A DNA stretch of 64,000 nucleotides from Nitrospinaceae bacterium (GCA_029261655.1 JAJDAY010000022.1:62001-126000), one strand, 5' to 3'; shown: positions 43,645 to 53,033, counted from the first letter of the stretch. The notes: generated by a model from the sequence alone, not told the origin. Program-made: numbers and translations.

Positions 43645-44400
43645 TCATTTCTTTTGTGTCATGTCCACCTTGCCATCGAAGTTTCTGTCAAGTTCCACCT
43701 TGTCCAGTTTTCCGGAAGAATTAAAATGCTCCCAGCGGTCGGCTTTGCCATCCTTGTTGGTGTCGTACTCTACCTTGGTGAGATTTTTGGATGAGTCCAG
43801 ATATTGCCATTGGTCCGGTTTCCCGTCGTCTGTGGTGTCAAACGCCGAATGATTCAATGTTTCGCCGGATGAAAACACGCTCCACTGATCCACTTTTCCA
43901 TTGCCCGTGCTATCCCGTTCTACCCGGATCAGTTTTTCCTGCTCGTTGTAAAACTGCCAGGTATCCGGTTTTCTATTTTGATCCTGATCGATTTCAACTT
44001 GAGACAGTTTCTCATCGGCTCCATAAGTTTCCTTCCAGTCGAACAAATCGTTAAATTTGCTGGATTTTTCTACTTGAACCAGTTTGCCTGCTTCAGAATA
44101 AATCTGGTGGTGATCCATTTTCCCGTCGCTGTTTCGATCAAACTCCACTCGAATCACCTGTTTATTTTTTCCATAAAAATCCACCTGATCCACTTTCCCA
44201 TCGGCATTGGAATCGTGTTCAATTTTTTCTACGTTCCCATTTGACCCGACATGCTGCCACTGGTCAATTTTCCCGTCAAAATCAGAATCTATTTCGTTGA
44301 CCTCAGCCCAACCTGAGGAAGCAACCATCAGGCAATGGAAAACAATAGAACTAAAAATGAGCTTTTTTAATTTTGAACTTACTTTGTTATCTTTTGACAT
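43645..44400 (-). CDS. secreted protein built of DxDxDGKxDxW repeats
   Basis: This is a 251-residue exported protein with an N-terminal membrane/signal segment (LIFSSIVFHCLMVASSGWA). The mature part consists of eight or nine repeats of about 24 residues, each with an EF-loop-like Asp core (DSDFDGKIDQWQHV, DSNADGKVDQVDF, DTNKDGKADRWEHF) followed by a GKLxKVExD strand. The loops are likely to bind Ca2+. It is probably periplasmic or surface-exposed. It is the last gene of the strand-wise series beginning with the TonB receptor, directly after tonB. Confidence 0.78.
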   Translation of the reverse strand: MSKDNKVSSKLKKLIFSSIVFHCLMVASSGWAEVNEIDSDFDGKIDQWQHVGSNGNVEKIEHDSNADGKVDQVDFYGKNKQVIRVEFDRNSDGKMDHHQIYSEAGKLVQVEKSSKFNDLFDWKETYGADEKLSQVEIDQDQNRKPDTWQFYNEQEKLIRVERDSTGNGKVDQWSVFSSGETLNHSAFDTTDDGKPDQWQYLDSSKNLTKVEYDTNKDGKADRWEHFNSSGKLDKVELDRNFDGKVDMTQKK

Positions 44401-44450
44401 TATTGAACCCTTGGAGTTGGTTATTTGAGCTCTTTTTTATAAAGTCCTGA

Positions 44451-45800
44451 TCATTCATTCAATCTGAATCTAAAAGGCAAAACAATATCTAAATAAGATT
44501 TGCCGATTTCATCCGGCAAACTTGAAAAAGGAGCCGCCCGCTTCACTGCGGCGATCGCCTCTTCATCCAGGTCCCGGTAATTGGTTTTTAATACCAATTG
44601 GATATTTTTCACCTCGCCATTTTTCATAATCGTAAACTTTACGGTTGCCTTACCTTCCTGTCCCGATTTTTGCGCGGACTCAGGATACTTTTTGGCGGAA
44701 GCAATCAAATTTTGCAAGGTCCCCAGATAACCGTCTAAAACCCTTTTATCGATAATATCAGGCACAGGACGCGGACTTGAAAAATTAATCGCCGCGACCC
44801 ATTCCCCTTTTTGAACGAATCCGGTCCTTCCGTAATTTCCCGTCAACCTGTTTGCCAAAGGAGCAACGCTGGCAACCCTTGCCGCCGGAAGGGTTGATAC
44901 GGTTCGGGTTTTTGCCCCATAAAACTTAGTGGCCCTACCCGGTGCTGTCACCGATTCCTTTTCTGAGGTAGAAGGACGTATGGCCGTAATCGCAGGGTGG
45001 GAGGATGCGAGGGCGCTTTTAAATTCCACCGCCTTTTTATGGCCCGTCCCCTGAGTTTTGGCCACTGCAACCGTTCGCGCCCGAGGCAGACCGTGGGCAA
45101 TAATTTTTCGGCCATTGTGAATGCGGGCTGTGGCCCTCCCTCCGCTTGAGGGAAAATGGGTTGCCGAAACGGATTTAGGTTTTGGAATTGAAGGAGCAAA
45201 GCCGACAGCGCTCGCATGGAAATCTTTTGGATTTCCATCAGCGGTGATAATAAAAGGAGCGTTTTTCCCCGGTCTTGGCAGCGGTGAAATATCTGCCGGC
45301 TTTGCTTTTCCTGTCGATGATCGTTGAACTTTTGGGGTGATGATTTTTAAAGCTTGAAAATTCTCTATCTCGCGTGGTTTTGTGTCCACGGCATTGGCCG
45401 AAATATCGGCCCCGACCCTTTGAAACGATTGTTTTGAGGGATGAACCTTGTTTTCCTGAACCCTGTTTGGTTTCGCTGGCACCATTTGGGACACAGGTTG
45501 CAGGGCGATTTCTTTTTTCTTAATTTTTTGAGCAGAATATGGAGTGCGAGGCTTTTTTATTTTCAGAGGCGTGACCAATTTGGGTTCATTTATTTTCTTT
45601 TCTATGACCTGAGCTTTTTTAACAGGTTTGGGTTTCTCGGCCACCATTTCAATCTTGAATTTTTTAGGAGGCAAAGGAGCAGGTGGTATTTCCCTGGAAG
45701 TCAGGAGGGTTCCGTACATCGACACAAGAACAATATGCAGGAAAAATGACCCTGCAATTGCGTACCCCATAGGGGTTTGAAGTGAATTTGACAGCTTCAT
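44451..45800 (-). CDS. tonB: TonB-family energy transducer
   Basis: This is a 449-residue protein. An N-terminal membrane anchor (MGYAIAGSFFLHIVLVSMYG) is followed by a Pro/Lys-rich periplasmic stretch (PPAPLPPKKFKIEMVAEKPKPVKK) and an unusually long variable middle of about 250 residues. The C-terminal TonB domain (YPESAQKSGQEGKATVKFTIMKNGEVKNI, FSSLPDEIGKSYLDIVLPFRF) is complete. It passes proton-motive energy from ExbBD to outer-membrane receptors such as the one encoded at 48717. It lies directly behind two exbD genes. Confidence 0.92.
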   Translation of the reverse strand: MKLSNSLQTPMGYAIAGSFFLHIVLVSMYGTLLTSREIPPAPLPPKKFKIEMVAEKPKPVKKAQVIEKKINEPKLVTPLKIKKPRTPYSAQKIKKKEIALQPVSQMVPAKPNRVQENKVHPSKQSFQRVGADISANAVDTKPREIENFQALKIITPKVQRSSTGKAKPADISPLPRPGKNAPFIITADGNPKDFHASAVGFAPSIPKPKSVSATHFPSSGGRATARIHNGRKIIAHGLPRARTVAVAKTQGTGHKKAVEFKSALASSHPAITAIRPSTSEKESVTAPGRATKFYGAKTRTVSTLPAARVASVAPLANRLTGNYGRTGFVQKGEWVAAINFSSPRPVPDIIDKRVLDGYLGTLQNLIASAKKYPESAQKSGQEGKATVKFTIMKNGEVKNIQLVLKTNYRDLDEEAIAAVKRAAPFSSLPDEIGKSYLDIVLPFRFRLNE

Positions 45801-45818
45801 TTTATATTCCTGTTAAGC

Positions 45819-46229
45819 TTACAAACGAGTCGGTTCGGTTGCGAGGATGAAATCAGTCGCACCCGCCTGCTTTGCGATATCAATGATCTCTCCAAACAAT
45901 GCAAACTCAATCTTTTTATCCCCTTCAATGACCACTACTTTATTCTCATGTCCCTGCAATTTTTCACTCAACGTATTTTTTAAATCGCTCTTTGGGATTT
46001 CCTGTCGATCCAGTTGAAGTTTATGATCCGCACTGACGCTGAGGACAATATTTTCCCCTTCATTTTTTTTAGAGGACTCGGCATTTGGCAAATCAATGGC
46101 ATCTCCTTGCTTGATGGCGGTTGAGGTCAGCAGGAAGAAAATCAATAAAAGAAAAACGATATTTATCATGGGAGCCAGATCGAGCCTGAAAAACTCCTTG
46201 CCCTGCGCATCTTTTCGCAACTTAATCAT
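45819..46229 (-). CDS. exbD: ExbD/TolR-family protein (second copy)
   Basis: This is a 136-residue single-pass protein. LDLAPMINIVFLLLIFFLLTS contains the membrane segment, but the proton-carrying Asp usually found at the start of this helix (as in PLIDVVFLLL) is Asn here (MINIVF). The periplasmic domain ends AGATDFILATEP. It forms part of the ExbB-ExbD stator complex. It overlaps almost directly with the first exbD upstream and tonB downstream, so the genes are one operon. Confidence 0.92.
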   Translation of the reverse strand: MIKLRKDAQGKEFFRLDLAPMINIVFLLLIFFLLTSTAIKQGDAIDLPNAESSKKNEGENIVLSVSADHKLQLDRQEIPKSDLKNTLSEKLQGHENKVVVIEGDKKIEFALFGEIIDIAKQAGATDFILATEPTRL

Positions 46230-46238
46230 GTTTCGATC

Positions 46239-46625
46239 CTATCGAATGATGGAGAAGTTTTCTGCACCCGCTTTTTTTGCCAGATCCAGAACCCGAACAA
46301 ACAGGTCATAGGGAACTTTGTTATGAATTTCAACGACCAGGTTTTTATCTGTTCTGGGGGACAATTTGTTCTTAAGCTCCGGCACCAGTGAATTGATATC
46401 CATTTTTTCATCATTGATACTGACCAGGCCTTTCTCATCGACCCTCAAAGTCAACGGGATTTCCACCTCTTTTGTGGTGGAGCTTTCACCGGGTAGGTTG
46501 ATATCAATTCCCTGTCCTTCGACGGAAAAAGTCAGCATGAAAAAAATCAATAAGAGAAACACCACGTCAATCAAGGGGGTGATGTCCAGTCGAAAACGTT
46601 TTTTCTCCCGCTTCATCAATTTCAT
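46239..46625 (-). CDS. exbD: ExbD/TolR-family protein (first copy)
   Basis: This is a 128-residue single-pass inner-membrane protein. The segment LDITPLIDVVFLLLIFFMLT holds the conserved proton-carrying Asp, and the periplasmic part ends KKAGAENFSII. It should form the ExbB5D2 motor with the product of the gene upstream. Unlike the second copy it keeps the canonical Asp, so a mixed complex with one active and one altered subunit is possible. Confidence 0.93.
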   Translation of the reverse strand: MKLMKREKKRFRLDITPLIDVVFLLLIFFMLTFSVEGQGIDINLPGESSTTKEVEIPLTLRVDEKGLVSINDEKMDINSLVPELKNKLSPRTDKNLVVEIHNKVPYDLFVRVLDLAKKAGAENFSIIR

Positions 46626-46665
46626 TTCAAGTTACCAATTTAAATAAACAAAAAATTCCAGGTGC

Positions 46666-47343
46666 TCACGCTTCAATTAACTCATCACTCCAATCGTTTT
46701 TTGGATTTTTTTCTGCCTTCTCATTGATGAAATGGTGGATCAAAATACGTCCGCATTTCTCCAGGTTGAACGCAACGTTTTCTGTTCTGCGGGTGAAATA
46801 ATGAAGCAAGATCATCGTCGGAATCGCCACTGACAATCCGGCGGCGGTGGTGAGGAGCGCTTCCCAGATTCCTCCCGCCAGCAGGCTTGGGTCCACAATG
46901 CCCTTGTACTCGGCCACCTTGTTAAAGGCCTGGACCATGCCGATGACCGTACCCAGCAGGCCAAGTAAAGGTGTGATGCTTGCGATCACTTCCAATCCGC
47001 GAATGTATTTATTTTGCTTGTTGATTTCTTCCTGCCCCACCTCGGACAACCTTTCTTCCATTTTCCATTTTGGGAGATCCTTCACGCGCAATCCTTCACC
47101 GATCATGCGTTTCATGGAATCCTCTGAATCCTTATGGTTCATCCAATCTTCCGGGATTCTGTTGCCCGTTAACGATTCTTTGAAAAGGTCGAGAGTTTTT
47201 TTTGGGTCATTCTGAGTGGTTCGGATGAAATACAATCGTTCGATAACAATAGCCAGGGCAATGACTGAGCATACGAGGATGGGGATCATGATGAACCCGC
47301 CCTTGCCAACCAAACTAAATGTAGATTGAATAAAATCGAACAT
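46666..47343 (-). CDS. exbB: ExbB/TolQ-family proton channel protein
   Basis: This is a 225-residue inner-membrane protein with three membrane segments. The C-terminal pair carries the MotA/TolQ/ExbB signature ITPLLGLLGTVIGMVQAFN and GGIWEALLTTAAGLSVAIPTMI. The ATG at 47343 has GGGAG seven bases upstream; a start five codons earlier is less likely. It is the first gene of exbB-exbD-exbD-tonB. Confidence 0.94.
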   Translation of the reverse strand: MFDFIQSTFSLVGKGGFIMIPILVCSVIALAIVIERLYFIRTTQNDPKKTLDLFKESLTGNRIPEDWMNHKDSEDSMKRMIGEGLRVKDLPKWKMEERLSEVGQEEINKQNKYIRGLEVIASITPLLGLLGTVIGMVQAFNKVAEYKGIVDPSLLAGGIWEALLTTAAGLSVAIPTMILLHYFTRRTENVAFNLEKCGRILIHHFINEKAEKNPKNDWSDELIEA

Positions 47344-47392
47344 TTTGGACTCCCACATTAAAATTTTTATACGAGTAAATTTCGTACCGAAA

Positions 47393-48688
47393 TTAATTAA
47401 ATTTGGTCAACCGGCCCCGGCAAAGAACTGCTTTCTGCCCGCCTTCAGCAAGTTCTGTCCAGGTCGCGTAAACCCTTCCGCCGCTTCCAGCAAATAACAG
47501 CGGGTAAGAAACGCTATCTCCAAGGGAAGGGAGTTTTTCAGGTTGAGACGGCTTGCCGGTTCCCGAAATTTTCATGATCCAGGGACGAATACTTCCCCAG
47601 CCATTATCAATACCGGGTTCCCGCCCTTGAAATATGACCCAGGCCTCGTCTTCGATGATTTGAATGTCCGGGTGGTTGGCATCGAGCACCTTGCCCTGGA
47701 TTTCTCCAAGGGTTTTAAAACTATTGCCACCATCTGACGACAGGGCGCCTCGCAAGCTGGATCTGTTCTTTGCGCCGCTGTACCAGGTGACAAATAACTT
47801 TCCATTGGCATAACTCATTGCCGGCCCCGAATGCGCGCACCCGTTGATCTTCCAACCTTCTTCAGTTACACGGACCTTGTCGGACCAGGTGTTGCCTTTA
47901 TCTTCGGAAGCGGACACCACGATGACCCGGTTATCTCCTTCATAGACATGGCGCCATGTGATAAAAACTTTGCCGGAGTCGTCGAAGGCAATGGCCGGGC
48001 GGCAGCAGGGGCAAATCGCTCCGGAAACTTTTATATTTTTTCCAAACGTTGTTCCCTGATCTATGGATTTAGAAATATAAAGAGAGCCGGTCCCAGGAGG
48101 GTTGGTCTCCTTATCGCGCCCATCGAGCCAGGCGACATATATCGTTCCATCCGGCGCGACTTCCATGGTTTGAAAGGAGTGATATCCTTTAGCGTCCTCA
48201 TCGTTGACTATGACCGCCGACATGAAACTGCGTCCAAAGTTCATCGACCGGGCAAACTTAAGATCCTTGCCTCCCTGCCAAAAAGCGTACATTTCAATCC
48301 CGGCGCCTTTTCTAAGAAGCGGACCGTTTTCCCCATGAGCGCTGACTTCTCCCGGAACTTCATTAATGGGGTAGGGCTTCGAAAACGTGTCGCCCACATT
48401 ATGAGAACTCAGGTAGAAAAGATCCTGCCCTGCCTTGCCTTTATGCCCGGCATAAACAAAGTTCATGCCTTCGGAGGTTTTCAACATGAGTTGAAGTCCG
48501 TTTCCCTGGCCCACGACACGCGGTGTGGGTTCCCAGTTCACCAGGCGCGCACTTGTTTCCGGTTGCCCCCTGGATACCATCCCTGAGGAACCCGAATCGG
48601 GTGAGTTTTTAATATTTCCTGTGCAGGAAGTAGAAAAAATCAGCAATGACAGGACAATGTAAAAACTATTATTTTTATTAATAATCAC
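47393..48688 (-). CDS. BNR/Asp-box repeat lipoprotein (sialidase-like propeller)
   Basis: This is a 431-residue lipoprotein with lipobox FSTSC (Cys22). The mature part has repeated Asp-box-like loops (SHNVGDTFSKP, SMNFGRSFMS, SIDQGTTFGKN, SEDKGNTWSDK, SSDGGNSFKT), as in six-bladed sialidase propellers. A CPCC motif (SGAICPCCRPAIAF) and INGCAHSGP add unusual cysteines that could bind metal. Sialidase catalytic arginines cannot be assigned, so enzymatic activity is doubtful. It lies between the TonB receptor and exbB and may serve that uptake system. Confidence 0.82.
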   Translation of the reverse strand: MIINKNNSFYIVLSLLIFSTSCTGNIKNSPDSGSSGMVSRGQPETSARLVNWEPTPRVVGQGNGLQLMLKTSEGMNFVYAGHKGKAGQDLFYLSSHNVGDTFSKPYPINEVPGEVSAHGENGPLLRKGAGIEMYAFWQGGKDLKFARSMNFGRSFMSAVIVNDEDAKGYHSFQTMEVAPDGTIYVAWLDGRDKETNPPGTGSLYISKSIDQGTTFGKNIKVSGAICPCCRPAIAFDDSGKVFITWRHVYEGDNRVIVVSASEDKGNTWSDKVRVTEEGWKINGCAHSGPAMSYANGKLFVTWYSGAKNRSSLRGALSSDGGNSFKTLGEIQGKVLDANHPDIQIIEDEAWVIFQGREPGIDNGWGSIRPWIMKISGTGKPSQPEKLPSLGDSVSYPLLFAGSGGRVYATWTELAEGGQKAVLCRGRLTKFN

Positions 48689-48716
48689 GGTCTTTTTCCT
48701 TTTAAAATCATTCTGA

Positions 48717-50852
48717 TTAAAACCTAAACGTCACCCCACCAAAAAACCGCCTCCCATCACCGGGATAGAAAAGCGCTGATGCAGGGGTGGCGGTGACGGC
48801 TGTTGAGAAGTTGGAAATATATTCCGTGTCAAACAAGTTGCGCCCGGTAATAAAGGTGCTGATGTTTTTGGTAACCTCATATCCGGCGCCAAAACCCATC
48901 AACGTATAACCAGGGGCTGAAAACGTGTTGCTGAAATCAACATCCGCCTCGCTCACATAGTCCATATTGAGGGAGGCGAACCAGGCATCGGGATGGTCAT
49001 ACCGAAGTTCTGAACGGAACACATGGGGCGGGACACCCGCAATGGTGTTATCCCCGAATTGCGCGTCCCCATCAAAACGAAAATCACTGTAGGTATAGAC
49101 GTTGTTCAATTTCAACCGATCGCCGTTTGAGACCAGGTTTTGAGCCAGCACAATTCCAAGCCCTGCTTCAACCCCCTGATGTACAGTTTTATCCGCATTG
49201 AACCCTGTGGCCGGAATACTGCCTCCTGTTGTGAAACTTAAAATTTCATCTTTTAACCAGGCGCGATATGCAACCAACTCCCAATCAACAATTCCCTCTT
49301 GCCCGCGAGTTCCAATTTCAAAAGTCCATGCTTTCTGTGCGTCCAGATTGACAAAACCCGTCGTGCCGCCCTGGGTTAAATCGGCAAAGTCAGGTGGCTC
49401 GAAACTCTTGGTGACATTGGTGAAAAATTGCACGGTTTTAGTGTGGTCATAGATGAGACCCACTCTGGGATTGAAAGATTGATAAGAATCGCTGTCCGTT
49501 TCGCTGGGGGTCAATCGATCGAACACATCGCGATGTGAATAGACAAATTGTCCGCCCGCGATCAATGCCAGTTTTTGAGTTATAAAGAACTGGTTTTCTC
49601 CAAACACCACCACACTGTAGGCAGTCTGATCAGCATCGGATAATAAAGCCTGCCTTCGTCCTCCAAACCCGGAGCTATTAAATACTTTCGCATCCGTCAT
49701 GCCACCGTGTGTGGTGACCCCGGTTCGAAAAGTGTTTAAAAACTTTCCGATCTTATAGTTTCCTGAACCTTGCGCAAACAAGCCATAGTTTTGGCTATCT
49801 TGATCGATGACCCCGACAAATGAAGTGATCGGATGGAACAACTCTTTGTTTGTGAAAAATGCGCCGACATCCAGTTTTTGGCCGCCGCCTAGATCGAATG
49901 TGGTTTTATTTGAGAATCGGTAAGACTTGATATCGCGATGCTCATCATCGTTGATCACCGAGGCTCTCACAGCCCTGGGATTGTTCAGCGCAGAAGACCG
50001 GGTCACCGTTCCCGGCAACTCAAGTTCAATGGCGTTTGCTGTAAAATAAAACCGCGTCTCCGCCGATTCCGAAAGTTTGATCCCCACGTTCGAATTGAAC
50101 TTGTAGCTTTCCTGATATGTGTGATCCCGGAAACCGTCACTGGTCAATCCGGTTATGCTGAGAAACAGATCCGTTTTATCAAATACCATCCCGGATTGTA
50201 TGTTCCCGCGAAAAGTGCTATCCGACCCCGCTTCAAAACGCAGTTGATGGCCGGGATTACTTTGACCGGTTTTGGAGACCATGTTGAGAACGCCTCCAAT
50301 CGAAGTGCCACCATATTGCAGGCCATTACCCCCCCTATAAACTTCAATTCGTTGTAAGGTGAGATTGTCGATTTCCTGGAAATCGCCGCTACTATCCGCG
50401 TTATTAAACGGGACGCCATCCTGCAAAGCCGCCAGCCCTTTCTGATGAAAATTGCGTTGGAGTCCAGAACCCCGGACCGAAACACGAACCTCTTCCGCAA
50501 AACGTTTGGTCGCAAACACTCCCGGAACGAAGGAAAGCGTGTCTTCAAAGTTTTGGGAAAAATCACTTTCAAACGCTTTACTATCCACAACCGCCGCCCC
50601 GCCCGGGGTGCGCTGGATTATTTTTGCGGCTTCCAAATTGCTTGGAACCGTCAAAGTTCCGACCGTGGACTCGAAAGATCCAATAGAGGTCGCAGTGGAT
50701 TCTTTTAACTTTGCCTTGGGGGCTTCTACGAGAACTTCCGGCAACTCTTTTTGATTTCCGTCTTCATCCGCTAGAACAGGGGGAGCCATCAATAAAAATA
50801 ACAAGGCACAAACCACGACCCAACGAATAGATACTTTCTTTTGATAAAACAT
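48717..50852 (-). CDS. TonB-dependent outer-membrane receptor
   Basis: This is a 711-residue receptor. The signal peptide (WVVVCALLFLLMAPPVLA) is followed by a TonB-box-like ELPEVLVEAP and a plug domain (GGAAVVDSKAFESDFSQNFEDTLSFVPGVF, VRGSGLQRNFHQKGLAALQDGVPFN, IEVYRGGNGLQYGGTSIGGVLN). The 22-stranded barrel ends in RRFFGGVTFRF. The plug is of the FecA/siderophore-receptor kind; substrate is unknown, with iron chelate or copper both possible. The ATG at 50852 has GGAGAG upstream; the frame extends further without a ribosome site. It heads a strand-wise series BNR lipoprotein, exbB, exbD, exbD, tonB. Confidence 0.93.
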   Translation of the reverse strand: MFYQKKVSIRWVVVCALLFLLMAPPVLADEDGNQKELPEVLVEAPKAKLKESTATSIGSFESTVGTLTVPSNLEAAKIIQRTPGGAAVVDSKAFESDFSQNFEDTLSFVPGVFATKRFAEEVRVSVRGSGLQRNFHQKGLAALQDGVPFNNADSSGDFQEIDNLTLQRIEVYRGGNGLQYGGTSIGGVLNMVSKTGQSNPGHQLRFEAGSDSTFRGNIQSGMVFDKTDLFLSITGLTSDGFRDHTYQESYKFNSNVGIKLSESAETRFYFTANAIELELPGTVTRSSALNNPRAVRASVINDDEHRDIKSYRFSNKTTFDLGGGQKLDVGAFFTNKELFHPITSFVGVIDQDSQNYGLFAQGSGNYKIGKFLNTFRTGVTTHGGMTDAKVFNSSGFGGRRQALLSDADQTAYSVVVFGENQFFITQKLALIAGGQFVYSHRDVFDRLTPSETDSDSYQSFNPRVGLIYDHTKTVQFFTNVTKSFEPPDFADLTQGGTTGFVNLDAQKAWTFEIGTRGQEGIVDWELVAYRAWLKDEILSFTTGGSIPATGFNADKTVHQGVEAGLGIVLAQNLVSNGDRLKLNNVYTYSDFRFDGDAQFGDNTIAGVPPHVFRSELRYDHPDAWFASLNMDYVSEADVDFSNTFSAPGYTLMGFGAGYEVTKNISTFITGRNLFDTEYISNFSTAVTATPASALFYPGDGRRFFGGVTFRF

Positions 50853-51118
50853 TGAAACTCTCCAATTCTTTCTTCTCATTGCAAAGTGCAAAAAAATAAA
50901 TTTCCAATAGGGAAAAGCCTCAATTTCCTCATTCAGGATCAAGGCAATACCGGAATATCCCAAAATTGCAGAAGGTTCTTTTGCTGTTGGAATTCGCTCC
51001 CACAGGTAGAAACAGAGCGGCCAAATGCAGTCGTCCACGCAAACAGGAAAAGCAGGAACAGCTTTTCAAGCACGAACAAACCTGTTGAAACTTTTTGGGA
51101 TTTAAAACAAAGAAATGA

Positions 51119-51532
51119 TTAGAGAGACTTCGGGGGATGGTCCAACTGAAATGAAAGGGAAAATTTATGACGCGAGGTTTTAAGGATAAAGCCGTCTGCC
51201 TCAGCGTTTGTCAATGTCAGAGATGAATCTGAAACGGAGAAAAGATTTTTGGAAAAATCAACAGATGCGGGAATAGATGCTAATGGCGACCCACCACAAT
51301 CAGGAGCGATCTGATAGCCCTCACTGCCTTTGTTCTTTTTACTTTGTGCGTGTGGGCAAGGTAGCCCCTGTTGGTTGTGCTTCAGGGGACAAGAATGGTC
51401 CGCCTTATGGCTTTTCAGCGCGGGAACCTTCTTTTCATGTTCATGGTGATGAAAAGGAGATGCATGTCCAGCCGAAGCCCAAAACAGGAAAACCACCAGG
51501 GCACAAAATAAACCTGTAGATAATTGTCGCAT
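51119..51532 (-). CDS. small secreted His/Cys-rich protein
   Basis: This is a 137-residue protein with a signal peptide (STGLFCALVVFLFWASAGHA). The mature N-terminus is rich in metal ligands (SPFHHHEHEKK, HKADHSCPLKHNQQGLPCPHAQ, APDCGG), while the C-terminal 55 residues are ordinary. It is probably a periplasmic metal-binding protein. Its position upstream of the TonB receptor on the same strand suggests a role in the same uptake or sensing pathway. The ATG at 51532 gives a clean signal peptide; a GTG nine codons earlier is the alternative. Confidence 0.75.
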   Translation of the reverse strand: MRQLSTGLFCALVVFLFWASAGHASPFHHHEHEKKVPALKSHKADHSCPLKHNQQGLPCPHAQSKKNKGSEGYQIAPDCGGSPLASIPASVDFSKNLFSVSDSSLTLTNAEADGFILKTSRHKFSLSFQLDHPPKSL

Positions 51533-51710
51533 TACAGGGAGACTATTATAAACAGGCACTCATTATCAAGGACTAATTTCAACCTGATGACCGAATTTCA
51601 AAAAATAAGCCTTATCCCTTTTGGGGTTGGGGAATATCTCCAGGGGAATTCCTTCAAAACATTAAAAATTAATTATTTCAATAGGTTAGCTGGTTATTTC
51701 ATATTGTCGA

Positions 51711-52016
51711 TTATTTGAAATTACCCGAAACCAATGCCTTTTCATTTATTCCAGAATGGGTAGATTCATTTGAAACTTTTTGTTCTTGTTTGTTTAATCC
51801 CAACATCACTGAACCCACCACTAAAAGACCACAAAAAAGATAAATATATAGTCCATACAGGCCAGAAAGAGATGGGGAGATGCTACTTTTGTAAGTCATC
51901 ATTCCTGAATAAAAAACAAAAATAAAAGTTCCCAATAAACCCAATTGATTTTTTTTAAAGAAAAGACAAAAAGAAACCATAAGAACCAAAAAACCCATTT
52001 CCCATGTATTGATCAT
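51711..52016 (-). CDS. hypothetical small inner-membrane protein
   Basis: This 101-residue protein has two or three hydrophobic segments (MGFLVLMVSFCLFF, LGLLGTFIFVFYSGM, GLYIYLFCGLLVVGSVMLGL) and a polar C-terminal tail of about 28 residues. GGAG lies seven bases before ATG. No family was recognised. It is placed between the pal-like gene and the His-rich protein, on the same strand as both. Confidence 0.65.
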   Translation of the reverse strand: MINTWEMGFLVLMVSFCLFFKKNQLGLLGTFIFVFYSGMMTYKSSISPSLSGLYGLYIYLFCGLLVVGSVMLGLNKQEQKVSNESTHSGINEKALVSGNFK

Positions 52017-52252
52017 TTAAAATCTCCAAAGAAATTAGAACCGCTTGTCAAACCCCTGCTGTTTCATGGTCAGGCATATACGGCATATAGTCAATAGGTT
52101 ATGGAGATAATAAACATTGAGAACGGCCAATAAAAATAACCGGGGGAAAATCAATGGTTGTTGAAAATGGAAAAATACTGAAAGTTTCTATTTGGCGGGG
52201 AATTCATTGACGGAAACTGCCGTCGTCAGAATGTGTCAACCGAACATTCTAT

Positions 52253-52942
52253 TTACTCGGCAACAAGAAAACGGACCCGGCGGTTTTGATGCCAACAGGT
52301 TTCATTTTTTTCAAAACAGAAAGGTTTTTCTTCTCCATAGCTCACGGTATGGATCCTGCTCTCATCGACACCCAAAGTGATCAAATAGGACTTAACTGAG
52401 TGAGCGCGCTGGTGGCCGAGGCTGAGGTTATAATTATTACTGCCCCGCTCATCACAATGCCCCTGGATAACTATCTTGGAAGCCGGATGAGATTTCATAT
52501 ATTCTACATTTTTCTGAAGGGTTTCCAGTAACTGTTCATCCAGGTCGTACATATCGAAGGCAAAAAACAAGTCCGACAACTTCTCGGAGGACAGGTAGGC
52601 CAACTGGCGGCGAACACCCTCTTCTGGAGACAAAGAAGTAAACTGATCTCCCCCTTTCTCGAGCAGGAATGGCTCAGGGGAATCAGGATCACTTCCATTC
52701 AGCAAACCGTTTTCTTTCTTATCAAGATCTCCCGGCACTGATGATGTGTCAACATCACCGACATTCTCCTCGCTGAAAAACTCTTTTGTCTCTTCCTTTT
52801 TCTTTTCCTTGCTTAACCCAGAATCAGCTTCAGGGGGATAAAGTTCAGCTTGGTCAGGTTGCGGAAGGTCTTTGGAACACCCCGAGACAAAAATCGCGAA
52901 GAGAATAGGGGTTATCAGTAATAGGTTTTTTGATAATGTCAT
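52253..52942 (-). CDS. OmpA/Pal-family peptidoglycan-associated lipoprotein
   Basis: This is a 229-residue outer-membrane lipoprotein with lipobox FVSGC (Cys22). A long acidic linker (residues about 25-115) precedes the OmpA-like peptidoglycan-binding domain with IVIQGHCDERGSNNYNLSLGHQRAHSVKSYL and VSYGEEKP. Two extra cysteines (KPFCFEKNETCWHQ) are as in Pal. It anchors the outer membrane to peptidoglycan. The tolQRAB partners are not adjacent. A perfect palindrome lies 72 bases upstream and may control it. Confidence 0.9.
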   Translation of the reverse strand: MTLSKNLLLITPILFAIFVSGCSKDLPQPDQAELYPPEADSGLSKEKKKEETKEFFSEENVGDVDTSSVPGDLDKKENGLLNGSDPDSPEPFLLEKGGDQFTSLSPEEGVRRQLAYLSSEKLSDLFFAFDMYDLDEQLLETLQKNVEYMKSHPASKIVIQGHCDERGSNNYNLSLGHQRAHSVKSYLITLGVDESRIHTVSYGEEKPFCFEKNETCWHQNRRVRFLVAE

Positions 52943-53013
52943 AATGACCCCTCGAGTTAGGAAATTTTCTACTTTTTTATTCTCTCGAAATTAAAAATTT
53001 ATGGGAGGATAAC

Positions 53014-53033
53014 GATCACAAATATTTGTGATC
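53014..53033. promoter_or_regulatory. perfect 20-bp palindrome upstream of the pal-like gene
   Basis: GATCACAAATATTTGTGATC is fully symmetrical. A near copy (GATCACAGATTTTTGTGATG) lies at 53355-53374. The arms TCACA and TGTGA are those of a CRP site but in the reverse arrangement, so it is an operator of unknown regulator. 52943-54015 contains no supported gene, only these sites and repeats. Confidence 0.55.

Noticed and set aside
53014-53033. CRP binding site
   Set aside because: The CRP consensus is TGTGA-N6-TCACA; here the arms are in the opposite order, so it is only an unidentified palindrome.
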